Notes: generated by a model not told the origin, from the letters alone. DNA of 64,000 bases from Gymnorhina tibicen (GCA_013399875.1 VXAZ01006886.1:3403272-3467271); one strand, 5' to 3'; positions 51,151 to 64,000 are shown, counted from the stretch's first letter. Made by a program: numbers and translations.

Positions 51151-51586
51151 AGATGTGGTTAGGGGGATGGAGCACCTCTCCTCTGAGGAAAGGCTGAGAG
51201 GATGGGGATTGTTCAGCCTGGAGAAGAGAAGGGATCAGGGTGACCTAATTGTGGCCTTCCACTACCTCAGAGGAACCTATGGGAAAGATGGAGAGGGACT
51301 TTTTACAAGGGCCTGTAGTGCCAGCACAAGGAAAAATGGCTTCATACTGGAAGAAAGTAGGTATAGATTAGATATTAGGAAGAAATTCTTAAGAGTGAAG
51401 ATGGTGAGGCCCTGGCACAGTTGCCCAGAGAAGCTGTGGCTGTCCCTGGATCCCTGTCAGTGTCCAAGGCCAGGTTGGACAGGGCTTGGAGCAACCTGGG
51501 ATAGTGGAAGGTGTCCCTGCCCATGGCAGGGGGGGGACAAGATCTTTAGGGTCTCTTCCAACCCAAAGCATTCCATGATTTTGTGA
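51151..51586 (+). mobile_element. CR1 LINE, 5'-truncated 3' end, sense strand
   Basis: This is the best-preserved transposon in the window. It begins in the ORF2 C-terminal region: GGAGCACCTCTCCTCTGAGG, then a frame reading EERLRGWGLFSLEKRR, GDLIVAFHYLRGTYGK, EGLFTRAC and YRLDIRKKFL, the usual CR1 wording. It continues through GTTGCCCAGAGAAGCTGTGG, AAGGCCAGGTTGGACAGGGC and TGTCCCTGCCCATGGCAGG. It ends with TCTTCCAACCCAAAGCATTC and CATGATTTTGTGA, a diverged form of the CR1 terminal repeat. A 143-codon frame spans it but includes the non-coding tail and has shifted out of ORF2 frame midway, so it is not a functional gene. Truncation at the 5' end is typical. Confidence 0.95.
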
Positions 51587-54500
51587 CACTTGCAGAGCTG
51601 GGCCTTGTGGCAGTCAGAGGCCAGTGGGTCCCTCAACAAATCGGGGTGTCAGAGGGAAGGTTGAGGAGTGAAATTAATGCTCAATGGGTCAGAAAAGAGT
51701 AATCTGAAATTCTGGACTTGTATCAACCACAGCTCCTGTAGCCAAATTAGGTGAAGACACTGGGATTTTGAGGAGGCAGGCAGCTGTTGGAGCTACAGTA
51801 TTCACTCCTGAGGATTATGAACAAATAAAGTTCCATTTCTTCTCTTGTCCTCTGTGTGCCATGGCTATCACGGACAACTTTATGCATAACTTGGTTACAT
51901 GAAACCGAGAATTATTCCTTGCAAAAAACATTGAAAGCTTATCTTTGTGCTGGGAGGCATTTTCAGGAGTGTAGCATGTGGACTGTGTTGGGGTTTGGTT
52001 TTGATTTTTTTTCCCCAGAATGCATGGAAATCTTTTTCTGCTGTCTCCATTTGACGGCATTTCAGATTTATGGATAGATTCTAAAAATTATCATCTGGTG
52101 TTTAGATATAGTTAATTTTGCCTTATTTTGGCAATGGTTATGGGCCTTCAGATTTTAGGCTAAAGAAAACATCTGTCTTTTCACTCTAAAGTGTTTTCTG
52201 AGACATGCAAATGCTACACGGAGATTAAAATAGAGTGAGAAAGGTTTTCATAGGAATGGCTTCTTTAGGATGTGGGGGTTTTTTTAAGATATCCAGGTTT
52301 TAAAGGTAAATGAATATGGGACAGATAACTGCTTTTTGACCACTGCGAAATGAATTGCTCCAATTTTTGCTGTCGTCCTACCAAGTACAAAGGAAGCAAC
52401 GCATATACGTGGTTTATAGTTTTATCAACAAAAACATGGCAAGTATGAAAACTTACTCAATTTGCAGTGCTGCAGAACGCTCGATGTTTGGTATCCCTCT
52501 TGAATTTCCACGGAATCTTGTAGATTTGGGAATAGGGGTTCAGATTTCCAAGTAAATGGTATTTCAGAGTTTATTTGATTAGGGCATTTCCACTGTGACA
52601 TGGATATCTTTTGTTTGGTAATTCAGTCACAAGTGGAAGTGAATTCTATACATCTTGTTAATTTTGCCCTCTGGCTTGCTGTGCTGGAATAAGTCTTTTT
52701 CATATGTATCAGTAATAGAAGTAATTTCTTCTCCTGTGCCGCTTCCTCCCGTATTGTTCCCCTGTTTCTCAAGCAGAAAAAATACTTCTTTTTAATGGAA
52801 CAAATCCTTTTTGTACAGGAAAATTCCACTTAGGAATCCATCTTGTTTTGTTATTCAGATTAACTTTTGGGAAAATTAATTAGCAGTCTGTCTTTTTTCC
52901 ATATGATTATTTGGCTTTGAGGGTTTCCATCAGAGCAGCAGGGGGAACTTCATGAACCTTAACGATGCCTGTATTTCTCTTAGGCCCTGTTGCACATAAA
53001 ATTGCAGCTACCAGAGTGAATAAATTTATTTGATGGTATAATCCTTCACCAATGGAAATAGCAGTGGTTCTGAGTTGTCAGGCAAACATCTATAAAATTA
53101 GTTTGGCTTAACTGAATGCCAGCAGTAGCTACTGTACTTTGCTTCATACTGGAGTTGAATATACAGAATGCCAGTGAAGTTTTAAAATCGAAAAGAAAAT
53201 ACCCAAAAGCAGCACATGTTCAGATGAGGAATTTGGTCATGCATGTTTTCCAGCAGCTGTTTTTATTTTAGGTTTAATTTAAAATACATTCAGCTTAATT
53301 CCATGTTCAGAATCATCAAAGCCTACCAAAAATCCTCAGATTTTGTTTCACAGAGATCATTATCAAGTTCTGAGCAATTGTATGTTTATTACTTTCATAT
53401 TTTGCATTTCTGGGGCTTCGTATACTACCCAAGGGCATGGTCTAACTCAAAGAATAACAGGAATCGGCATGCTTTTCATTTACCCTTTTTCATTATTACA
53501 GGCATTCTATATTAAGACCTGTTTTAGTAACAAGCCAGTTTTACTTTTTAACCTCCCATGTGTTTTATTGGGTTGCTGAGATTTTAATTTTTTTATTTTT
53601 TAATGGTTATGAAAAGAAGAGGGATTTTGGTTGGTTCCCATTCATGCTGTTGCCCTTCTAAAAAGTTTTGTCATACTGAAGTTGTCTCTACGGATCTTTT
53701 CAGCAGCTGATCAAAGCAGCAGGAAGGCCACAGTTTAAATTAGAGGAGCCCTTTGTGTCTGGTTCTTTTCCTAGGAGATAGTTTTACCCTGTGGACTGCT
53801 GTCCTCAGCATGTGCTTCACCCTCTCCAACAAGCACTTGAGCCCCACTTTGCTTCTCGTCAAGTGTTCTGTGCTGCAGGGTAGTTCAGAGTGGCAGTGAC
53901 CAGGCAGACAACTTCATACAAAGGCAGCAAAAAACGTATGCTACAAAGCACTGCCCTCCCATCCCGAATTATATTTCTTATATTAAGTAATCTCAACCCA
54001 AGACACGTGAGATCTAGGCTCCGGGAGACACTGAAACATCTGGAATCCAGGAGAGAGTTTTCTCTCTGTCATTGTTCAGTCCTCTTTCTCCGTCTCGTTA
54101 TGGTGAGGAGCGTTGTCATGTCAGTTCTTACCAATCAGAAAAAAGTGGGACTAACAATTTTTAACAGTTTTTGCTTAGGGAAACAAATAGCAGCCAGCTG
54201 TTTGCTGGTGTTTGATAAACTGTGGCCAAAGGGTTTGAGTCAGCTGGTTGCTGTAGTCTAGTTGTTATTCCATTTATCCCATATGCATATTGAATAGTGA
54301 AAGTGGTCACGTTCACAGGACTCTCAAGATGCTTGCTGCATATTTTAATAACCAGTTCCAATTAGCAGAAAACCGGGCCAAACTGGGCCCCAAGTGTACA
54401 AGATTTTACAAGTAAGTGTTTGCTTGTATCTAATCTCGTTGCCTTGCAAAGGTCTAAAATTGAAAATGGAATTGTAACTATGGTAGATTATGTGGTAATT

Positions 54501-56567
54501 AATTGACCCCAGGTATGTATATATTCCTCAGCTTTCACTTTTTTCTGCAACCAGGTGATGACTTTTATTCTCACTGGTCTACCGTGCTCTTGCTTCAAGA
54601 ACTTGCTCCTAAACAAGACCTTCAGTTCTATCCCAGTAGATGCTGAAAATTGAACTTTTGCCTGATTTATTGGCTACATTTGGGAGAATGTACCCCAGGA
54701 TCTGCAAGATCAAAACCTTGCTGGATACTTTTAATTTTTATAGTTGTCCTACTTAAATGAGGAGGTCAAAGGATGAAAGCTGCGTGAGCTGTGGGCACCA
54801 GGCTATGAGGATGGAGTAACTGCTCTGCTGGTTTGCAATAAGCATCTCCAAATGCCCATTTATTTGGATGTGCCACTGAGGATGCTGTAAATAAGGCAAA
54901 GTCAGGGCTCTCCAAAATTGTCAGTTCACAGGGAAATTACTGAAGAAATGGCAACTCCTGTTAGAGCCGTGTGAGCTGAGTGGGTGCAGCAGTGGGAGCA
55001 GCGTGCTGTGCGTGTCTGAGGTGTAGGGCAGCCCGGGGTGTGTGACCTGCAGCTCTGTGTCCCAGATGGGACTTGCTGCCACCCGACCACGAGTGCAGCT
55101 CAGTGGCTGCAGAGAGATGGGCTTCAAACCAAGCCACCTAAACACTGAATTACTTTTTCCTTTTCCTTTGTTTTACATTGTTGTGGGCCAGGTTTTTGAG
55201 GGCAGTGTCTCTTGGCACATGTATTGAAAGGACCAGTGGCTTAATCTAGCGTCAGTTTGAGCCAGTAGTGCTTTCTTCTGGCTGGAGAGAAAAGGAAATT
55301 AAACTGTTTTCTGCTGCACTGAAGGAAGTAAAGAAACAGATATTATTAATGAAAAATTCGGTGCATGTTTTGAAAAGCAGATGAGCGCAGACCATGTAGC
55401 TGAAATCAACTGCATCCAGTTCCTGTTTTGGGCAAGTAAAAGAGTTAGTGAATGGAACAAGTTTGCATATTCAGGGCAGTTTAATTACAGCCTTAAACAA
55501 TAAGTTGGGTTGCAGCGGTGACTGCCAACTCCTGTTGCTACGCTGGGCTGCTGGGTGGTCTGGGACATTAACTGGATGCATCATGCCTGGATTGTCTGCA
55601 CATTCAGGTCTGCAGGGCAGCCATGGACCCAGTCGGATGTTTGTGAGACCGTGCTCTTGAGATCTGTAGCCCAAATCCACAAGTTAGAGACAGGCAAGTA
55701 TCTAAACATGCAGGCAGTTTGCCAAAGCTTTGGAACTCAGAATGTGATTTAATTGTCAAAGAAGTAAATTGGTTGTCAGGAGTTGGTCAGTTCCAAGCCT
55801 GCTTCCGTGTTTTCTTCTCAGATTTGCCTTAGCCCCCTTGTCTGAGAAATGGGGATAAAAATACAAAGTTACTGCCTGCCTTGAGGTGGCTGTAAGATGG
55901 GAAGGGTGCAGTGTTGATAAATGCCACTCAGGACTGGAAGTGAACAGGCTGCTTCCCAGAAGCAAAGTGGTCTCATGGAGCATGTAGTTGTCCTGGGAAT
56001 GCTACGCTATGGTGTTTGCTAGGCAGGCAGGTTTTGGCAGGGAACTTTTACTGTGCTTTTAGATAATGTTTTGTTTATTTTTTTATTATTGTTCATGAGC
56101 TGTCTGAATTTAAGTTATTTTCCCTTCTAAAATTCAGATTTCTTTTTCTTCTCTTTTGAAGTGCTTAGAATGGGTGTTGAATAATAGCCATGTGACTACA
56201 CCAAATTCCCATTGGTCTTGGGAGTTCTCTTGCCTCCAGTTTTTATCTTGAGTTTTATCATGATGTAGTGGCTGAAGCAGTCAGTGTGCTGTAAGGAAGG
56301 GAAGCCCCGTGTGCCTTCTAGAGGTGGGAAACAAAAGCACTGAGTCTTCATCTTCCATTGTTGACTTCAACAGGGGTGAGATGAATCTTTACTAAAGTAC
56401 TCAAACAGGAGAGAAGATGTAGGGCTTTGTAGATGCTTATGTACCTTTTGTTCTTCTGCTTTGGGTGCTTGTTTGGTTTGGGTCCCTTTCTGAGATTTCT
56501 TGTGCTGCACTTAAGGACCCACATGTCCAGCAGGAATGTCCAGATTTTAAATTTCCTGCTCTTAAAT
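51587..56567. other. Intronic sequence, no gene recognised
   Basis: Mostly A+T-rich. A G+C-richer part at about 54950-55110 holds no recognisable exon. Open frames are at most about 123 codons (53890-54261, +) and unlike known families. Confidence 0.7.
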
Positions 56568-56850
56568 GTCTTTTGGAATGTCATCTAGTCTGATCCCTGC
56601 GCTCAAAGGGGGTCATGCAGTGCTCAGAACTGGGCACAGTGTTCTAGGGGTGGCCCTGCCAGTGCTGAAGAGAAGGGAAGATCATCACTTCTAAAATACT
56701 CTGGGCTACCATTAGCCTTCACCTGTGGGGCTGGCTCAGTCAAAATTTTCTGATCCCCAATCCAGTGCCCTTTTGGGACATCTTTTCCATGCCAGTTCAG
56801 GTTCTGTGCTGAGAATCCAGGTTTTCTGTCAGTTTTCTGCATGTATTCAG
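56568..56850 (-). mobile_element. Old CR1 LINE fragment, antisense to the gene
   Basis: On + the sequence reads GTCATCTAGTCTGATCCCTG, then CAGAACTGGGCACAGTGTTC, GGGGTGGCCCTGCCAGTGCT, GGAAGATCATCAC and CTGGCTCAGTCAAAATTTTC. These are, in order, diverged reverse complements of the CR1 3' end and of the ORF2 C-terminal region (consensus includes ACTGTGTCCAG and TGAGCCAGC). The part of the 3' region expected between the first two words seems deleted. It is more diverged than the copies at 17.7 and 51.2 kb and so probably older. The right edge is uncertain. Confidence 0.75.
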
Positions 56851-59800
56851 TGGGCTGTGAAGTTTCATACGTTCACCATGCCGCTTTTGATCTGATATGA
56901 TGCCTAATGTGCTGCTTTACTGCATGGTTGATAAAGCATGATTGATTCTTGACAACATTGCTGACATTAATTCTGCCTGTAGTCAGAGCTGGTAACTCTT
57001 TTCCAGTCAGTTACTGGCAAAAGGTTTTTTGGGAAATGAAATGCAATTACAGTTATTGGAGTGACTGTAACTCACTGTTGACTACACTCCATGTCCCTTC
57101 TTGAATTTGTCTCTCTTTAAGTAAGACTTAACATTGTAAAAGGAGACTTACTTTGGATTATGATGTGTTTTTAAAAGTAGAAGTGTGAAGTTTGCACTAC
57201 CCTCCAGCTCAAAAACACCCTGTCTGATTTCCTGCATGTTTTTTGAGATTGTGTAGGAAGTCTGGGGAATCTCAAGTTGAAGGAAAGGCTATTTTTTGTT
57301 TGCTCTTATTGCAGAACTTCATCAGAAATGGTTCAGAGAGGTACATGAATGCCATCTCAGAAATTTCAGTGCGATATCAGTGAGGAAATCATTCCTAGGC
57401 TTGTGAATAATGGCAAAACTCCTTGGCTATATATAAAAATGTATATAATGGTTTAAAGTAAATCCTTGTGTTGATTTTGTTTAAAGAAAGCATGGATCAG
57501 ATATAAAGTCAGGAGTTAAAAAGGCCTGACAACCATAAATGAGGAGTCGTGGTCTTGGATGCTGTTCTAAGCATCTTTATTCCTTGTTTTCAGGCTGTGC
57601 TCTAACACAGATCTGCCATAATGGGACCATTCCTGTGCCTGAGCACAGTCAGACTGAATTCTGCAGGGCAGGCAGGCTCAGACAGAATTTTCTTGGGACT
57701 GTGTTTCCTTTATTTATCTATTGGTTCTTGACTCGTAAGTTGAAAACAAGATGCCCTTACTAGTAAATAAGTTGTTGTCTTGCTAGTAAGATCTCTGTCC
57801 TGATATTCAAAGGTACAGTCTCAAAGGACTGATCTGAGCTTTGGACTTAAACTTGCAGATTTGGTATCTTCACAGGTTTCAGCTGCAGAAATGCTCGGCC
57901 AGTGAAATGACATGACTGGTTTAATAGTCCCAAAAGATCCCCAGTTTAATTAATCACTGTCGTGAATGCTCAAAGCATCCATCCTTTCCCTACGTGTGCA
58001 GGGTGAGTCTGCCTGCCACGCGTGCTCGGAAATCCGAAGCCTGGTGATGCAGGTGAGGCCCAGGAGATGTGGTAATTCAGGCCCCCAGGGGAGGGTACAG
58101 GTTTTCACTCGTGCAGGGTCCTCATCCTCTTTGCTGGTGAACCTACCTGAGGTCCTGAGCTAAAGGAGCAAAAAAAGTGGCTGTTTTGGTACCCACTATA
58201 AGCAAAACATCTCTACTGCATAAGGAGGGATTTCCTTGGGAGACAGGAGAGAAGTCTGAGGATTTGCTGATAAATGTAGTATACTTGTCTCAGTGTGAAA
58301 AACGTCTTCTAAATATTTTTTAAAAGGGTGGCTGCTGCTGCCCTGATAATTCTGCTGCCTCCTATTGCTACAGGTCTTGGATAGTTACTCAAGTCTTCAG
58401 AGTCATATAAAGTTACTTATTTGTGTTCAGAAAAAAAGGCACGAGAGAATATGTTTATTTTGACAGCAACTGTCAGCAAATCATAATTGAAATGATATAT
58501 CTCATGAAAAAAGAAGAATTGAATGTTTTTCATTCTTTTCTAATTATTTTGTTTGCTAAATGCAAAATGGAAGGTTATTCTTTCTCTGCGGGTCTTGACA
58601 TTATTATTGATATGTTTATTTAATGATTGCATAAACTTACAGCATTATTTCATCTAATAGGACAATGTGAAAGTATATAATGACCTTCTGACTTCCTACG
58701 TGTTTTTGTTAGGTAACTTTAATGATGTTATCTGGAGGAGAAAGCTCAGGCATTTTTCCTAGCCAATGAAACGCTTGCAGTAATGATGAACAGAAAAAAA
58801 TAATCCTAGAAGGATTAAAAATTTTGCTGAAAATTGATGGCTTTTTCTGCTCTTGATTGCTATCTTTGGCAAATGTTTTCAGGGTTGATTTTTAAGTGCT
58901 CTTATAAATATATGGGATAGGCATGACCTCATGTATCTTAAAATCTGGTTTCCATTTGCACCATCAGCCATCCCTATGAGGGATGCTCTCTTCCCTCTTT
59001 TATGCTTATGTATATATGTAATAACATATATTTGCTATATGTATAACATATTTAATTATCCCCTGAACATACTCAGATGTCAGTTTAAAGTAACAGAAGC
59101 AGTTTATCTCAAGAGATTTGGAATAAACTCTTTTACTTAGGGAACGTTTCCCCCATTTCTTTTCCTGAAACTTGGTTCTTAGGATGTCTCTGCCTGCAGA
59201 GAAAGGGGAGATTTTGACCAGGAGCTGTCAGACCTGGGAGCCTGAGGACGCTTCTCTTCTGTGTGGACATCCTGCTTGTCCCTTCACTCCTCTGAGGCTT
59301 GTCCCAGCTCATGCAACTTCCAAGCACCCTGCAGAGGAAGAGGGACCCGCACAGAATGCACACTGGTTTTGAGAGGCATTTCAGATTGTCTGAGAGCCTC
59401 TAGTACAAAGTTACATGGCCTATTTGCATAATTAAATATCTAAATAATGTAGTATTTTACAGACACTAAATCACTGTAAGTCACGGAGTGAGCAAAAATA
59501 GATTTTGCTCTGTGTTGCTGTTTATTGCCTTCTTTTGGATATCCTGTATAATGCCAGCCACATGAAAACTGCTAAGAAGCAATTCTGCTTGCATTATATA
59601 GAGCCTGGAGACAAAACACTGCATTGAAAGCTGCCTGTTGTACCAAAAGCCCTTTTAGGATGTTTGTTTTGTATGTCTGGGCTTGTGCCTGAATACCTGA
59701 GTGGTGATGGCCACCTACAAAAGTGTGTTAATCTGAAAATGAAGCTGAATTGCACGTTCAGAGAAATATGTGACTGAGTTATCCATGGATCAAATCTGGC

Positions 59801-59936
59801 TCAGGTTCTTAGTAATTCACTGCAAATTACTGTTTTTTCATATATGAAAAATGAGTGTCTGCAGTCAACTCAGGCAGTTATTTAAAATCATAATTCCTGC
59901 AATCCTGGTGTAATTATGATTGCAATAAGTACGTAT
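56851..59936. other. Intronic sequence, no gene recognised
   Basis: A+T-rich intron. An A+T-only patch at 59009-59055 contains ACATATA/TATATGT as a 7-bp inverted repeat at 59024-59042. Open frames are short and uninformative. Confidence 0.7.
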
Positions 59937-60035
59937 AGAGGAACATGAGACTCCAGGTGGGTCAGACTAATGGTCTGTCCTACCCAGTTGTCTTTGGCAA
60001 TACCGAAAGGAGATGCCAGAAGACAGAGAAACACT
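59937..60035 (+). mobile_element. Relic of a sauropsid interspersed repeat
   Basis: The segment GAACATGAGACTCCAGGTGG, GTCAGACTAATGGTCTGTCC, TACCCAGTTGTCTTTGGCAA resembles a repeat widespread in reptiles and birds whose usual form contains GAACATAAGAAC, GGGTCAGACCAATGGTCC and AGCCCAGTATCCTGTCTC. I recognise the wording but am unsure of its formal class (SINE-like or part of a LINE). The copy is short and diverged. Orientation is given relative to that usual form. Confidence 0.55.
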
Positions 60036-63000
60036 CCCTCTTTCAGTAACCTCCCCTTCATGTTGGTTGCTTATGTCACTGGGCCATCCTGTGAATTCTG
60101 CAGCTGGGCAGCTGAAACAAAGGGGACTGACTGTGTTGGGGTGATCAAACTGGCTGCATTTAGTGAAAAGGGTACTGGAAAGAGAGCTTGTCTTGGGGAG
60201 CTCTTGGGCATCGTCAGCAAGTCAGGTATGCCTCAGCATGGTGACAATTAATTGGAGAAAAACATGGCTTATCCATAGGGGCTGGAAGGGTGACACACTC
60301 GTTTTTGGCTAAAGATGTGTAGAGAGGTACCTGAGCCTAAGGAAAGATGTTAATTTTTGGAGTTGCCAGCTGGTGACCTGCCTGAACCATGGGTGGATCC
60401 CTCTAGCTGGGCCAGCTCACCATGAACCGGGGTAGCCCTGCTGGACCCTCATACTGACTGTGGGCTGCTGTGGCTTGCAGGGGGCCAGGGAATGGCCTCG
60501 GTGGAGGTGCTGGTACCAGCCCTTGCTGCTGGGCAGGGACAGCCGGTGCCAGTGGGAGCCAGTCTGTGCCAGGGACCATCAGCAGGGATTGCTGCTGAGG
60601 TTTGGGTGCACTCTGTGCACCACTGGGGCAGCCCTGAAAGGATTCCCTTGTTTTATATGGGTTTGTATGTATTTGTACAATTTCTCTCTGCTACGTTTTG
60701 TACTTGGTTATTGAACCTTTGAAGAGCAAACTGTGAAGGGTTTTTTTCTTTGTTACATTTTAAGCTCGCAGTGATAAAAGAAATTCCAGGAATATTTGGA
60801 TAATTGCTTTCCCTTAAGAATGGGTATAAATAGTAAACACAATAACAGGCAATACCATTTTAATATACTGTAACTAATTTGAAAAGTGATTAAAGGGAAA
60901 TTTGAATGAAGTCTTTTAATTGATTTTGTTATGTTATCTTGCAAGTCACCTAATTTTTCTGAGAGCTCTTAAAGTGGCTCACTTGGATTGACTCCCAGTG
61001 GAATTTTCTTTTCATACTAGATTATTGTAATTAATTATAAAATTGCGCTTAACCTTTGTAGGTTGTCAATATCTGAAGACAAATGTCACAAGCAACAAAG
61101 GCCAGGGAAGATTAGTCCTGAATCTAGGGGGGATTGTGGAGGAGAAGGGGAGATATTATTTGACCTCTCAGGTGCTGCTGGTATTTTGTTTTGGCTTTAT
61201 AAATAATTACCACTTCTCTTTTCAGCTGGGTAAATATATACACAGTTAGGACAAAAATGTTTTGAAAAAATCCTGAAAAAAATAGACAAAGTTACTGACT
61301 TGTGTGCTTAAAAGATTGTAGATGTGGAGATGCACTGTGGATAGTTTGATACGCTGACCAGTATATGCAACTTTAAAAGCCAGTGAGAGCAGAAAACAAC
61401 AGCAATGTAATTTATAGTAAATGTTTGTTAGATGCAAACTGTGTAGAATTCTTGAAATGCCTGATCTCATGTAAGGTATTTCTTTATTTTGCATTTTTCC
61501 AGGAATTCTTGACTGCTCTCACTGTGAACAAAGGCTGTGTGTGTGCATTCAGATGCAGCTTTGTGGACAGGTTATCTCACCACTCTTTCTTAAAGGTGTT
61601 ACAGAATAAGGCTCCGAATTCTCATCTTTTGTACTTCTGGCTGGGATAAGGTCCTGTAGAATTTGATTCATTTGAATAACTGCTGCAGAACTGGACCTCT
61701 CCCTGTGCCCAGTGCTGGTACCTGAAAGGATCTCTTCTGCCATAGATAGAACACACAGAACCTTATTTTTTATGGATTTAAATTCTGTGGCTGAATTCTT
61801 AGATGTCTAAGTGTGAAGTCTGACAGAAGGTTTTTCTGCCCCTGAGGAATTCATAACACCATTCTACTAGCTGGTGAGGGTCAACTTCTCTAACTGCCAG
61901 ATTTCAGAAGCTTTGTAGGAAATTAATTTAAATTGAACTATTCAGTAGATTCAAGATGAGAGAGAAGAGAATGCTCCCATCCCAAGTGAAAGCCAACATA
62001 TTCCTGTAGGAAAATGAACTAGTAATCCCTTAGTTTGTTTATGCATTGCTGAACTCTGCTACCAGCAAAATGCTCATAATAGAAAACATATTCCATAAGG
62101 GAGAGAATATTTAAAAGAAGGCAAAATCAGAGCTTATTTGCTGTCTTGTCTTATTTTGTTCAGTAAGATAAAGGCAGTGGCAATGAGCCATGAGCCCTGG
62201 CTTGCATTTTATCATATGGGCTCCCACTCAGCTTTTGAGCACTGGAAATTAACATTTTGCAACAACACTCCAGTAACAGGTGGCAGCCACCCCAAGGAGA
62301 GGATTCTGTATTTCCATAATAAACTCTGGTTGATGCTTGGACAGCAGAAAATGACCAGTGCTACCGGTTGGTTTCTTAAACCGTGGGCAGTCAAGTGATA
62401 CAAGGATGTGTCTGACCCTGAGGAAGTGAGACCTCCTGGTGAACATGCAAGTCTGAAAACTCAAACCTGATTTCCCCCTAGTTCAGTGTTTCTCTCTTCC
62501 CTCACTTCACTTCAAACGTGGCAGCTGGAACCTGGATTGGAGCAAACTCCGGTTTTGCTTTGAAGAGTGCTTGTGGCACTTGTGGGGCACAGCAGTGCTG
62601 GAATTGGGGCTGAGGGGTGTAATTTGTCAGAGGTGTTTTACGGAGCTGGGTTGGCTTGGGGACAGATGGGGGACAGAAACCTGCAGGCAAATGTGTCAGC
62701 GTTTTAATAATAACTCAAAGCCCGATCACTGGAAAAATCTTGTATTTTAAAACACTAATCTTCCCATTACAAAATCAGAGAAAATTACTGTTCTGCGCTA
62801 GTGAAAAGGTCTCCTGCTTTAGAGAGATAAGATTCTCTTGGTATTGAGAAGGGCATGACATTTTTCCCATGTTTGATTATATCAAATATATTAAATATGA
62901 CCTCAGTGTTTAAGGTTACTCAAGCTGTAAGAGTTCAAAAAGATTCTGGATGAGAATTTTTCATTTTATTTTGTTAAGCCTCTGTAGTAATTGTAAATAG

Positions 63001-64000
63001 TCATTCTTTTAAATAACAAATAGTAAGAGGTCAGAAAATGTGTATATATATGATTGTGTATTTCATTACCAAGAAAAGTTCACAGCAGAAAAAATGTAGC
63101 TATGCTGGGAAAACAGATATTCAAGAGGAATCATTGGTGTATAAGGAAAAAGCTTTAATATGAATAAAAATGTTAGAATTGTGAAACATGATTGATAATT
63201 CAGAAGGTAACGAGGTAGGAGGAATACCAGTTTTCAGCTGTAGATGTTCACTATTAGAAGACAGACTTGCTTAAATACCATGGCAGAGACAAGCAGAATG
63301 ACCTTAGGGTCTTACCATTAACGAGGGATGATTTTCTGTCAGTTTGTAATTTAAGACTGGCAGACTTACTTTAAGTTTAAAAATCAAAGAAACATACTCA
63401 GTCATTCTTTATGTTGATTCCTGATTATTCCGAGCACTAGACCTTGAAATTAGGATAAAAGCTTTAAAATTCCAGTCACCATTTCCAGGTGCACTGATTT
63501 TCCTGTGGGTGGTGAGGATTGATTCACGATCTCTGGGTTAAACTGACAGCGCAGTTGTCTGGTGCCCTTAGGATGGGAGGGAAACTCTGTGTCCCTTGCT
63601 GTTGTTAACACACAGGGAACTTGTAGCAGTAGATTCCAGATGCTGCAGTTCCAGAAAACACCTTTTTGGGGTTTTTATGGCTTGCCTCATGCTTTTCAAT
63701 TTACACAACATTATCTTACTTTTCATAAAAGTCCCATCTGGAAGTTTAGATGGTTTTTCGTATGTGAGTGTTCTCATTTGTGCCATCAGCTTTGTGACTG
63801 CTCAAATTAGCTAGTAAAATTCAGGCTTTTCTGATGTTTTATTTTGCAGAAAAACACGCATGTCGGAGAGATGTGAAAATTAGTCCACGTGAAAAAGAAA
63901 ATTTAAAAGTCAGGTTTCTGTTTAACTCATTCAAAATCTGAAAGGAATACGCCAAACAGGGATAACTCAATAGTCAGGGAGACAATCTCCCGGGAGGGAG
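60036..64000. other. Intronic sequence to the window's right edge
   Basis: A G+C-richer patch at about 60370-60640 contains GGTGGAGGTGCTGGTACC and other CTG/CAG-rich words, with two overlapping open frames (84 and 76 codons) and no family resemblance. The rest is A+T-rich. No later glypican exon is visible before the window ends. Confidence 0.7.

Noticed and set aside
51155..51586. 143-codon open frame on +
   Set aside because: It coincides with a CR1 3' end and leaves the ORF2 frame midway; transposon remnant, not a host gene.
1..64000. Prokaryotic-type systems: operons, CRISPR arrays, phage or defence islands
   Set aside because: No consecutive long ATG-started frames, no ribosome-binding sites and no regularly spaced direct repeats; the sequence is vertebrate intron.

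Overview
This window reads as vertebrate, most likely avian, intronic DNA. It is A+T-rich and has stop codons throughout all frames. CpG is scarce apart from a few local clusters. Recognisable transposons are few, and most are fragments of CR1, the dominant LINE of birds. There are no operons, bacterial ribosome-binding sites, CRISPR arrays or phage-like gene blocks. Species cannot be read from the sequence. A bird is inferred from the CR1 3'-end types (one with an ATTCTATTA-like tail, one with a CATTCCATGATT tail) and from low repeat density.

I can support one piece of protein-coding gene: an internal exon at 32282-32976 (+). It encodes 231 complete codons of a glypican core protein. It contains a perfect match to the glypican family signature (C-x2-C-x-G-[LIVM]-x4-P-C-x2-[FY]-C-x2-[LIVM]-x2-G-C). 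Its wording (for example ECSRALVKMQYCPHCQGL and GYCLNVMRGCLA) fits glypican-5 better than glypican-3 from memory. Acceptor, polypyrimidine tract, candidate branch point and donor are all visible. By position in the protein it should be exon 3. About 32.3 kb of the upstream intron and 31.0 kb of the downstream intron fill the rest of the window; both run off the ends, so the true introns are longer.

Upstream intron (1-32281): mostly featureless A+T-rich sequence. It holds a CpG-dense patch near 7.3-7.6 kb, a weaker one near 21.2-21.5 kb, a sense CR1 3' end near 17.7-18.0 kb and a sense CR1 reverse-transcriptase fragment near 19.7-19.9 kb. A cluster of two tandem duplications plus a short CpG-rich stretch lies at 28.8-29.1 kb. 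Several short homeodomain-type TAATTA clusters (6.1, 9.2, 23.8 kb) look like possible conserved non-coding elements.

Downstream intron (32977-64000): similar background. It holds a TAATTA-bearing candidate element at 35.1-35.6 kb, an unexplained 62-codon open stretch directly behind an acceptor-like site at 41.09 kb and a purine-rich tract at 45.1-45.3 kb. Further on are a 19-bp tandem repeat at 48.05 kb, the best-preserved CR1 3' end at 51.15-51.59 kb, an old antisense CR1 at 56.6-56.85 kb and a relic of another sauropsid interspersed repeat at about 59.94-60.03 kb.

I found no convincing evidence of a previously undescribed biological system. The findings are candidates for regulatory or cryptic-exon function inside a very long glypican intron pair, and most need comparative alignment or RNA data to settle.
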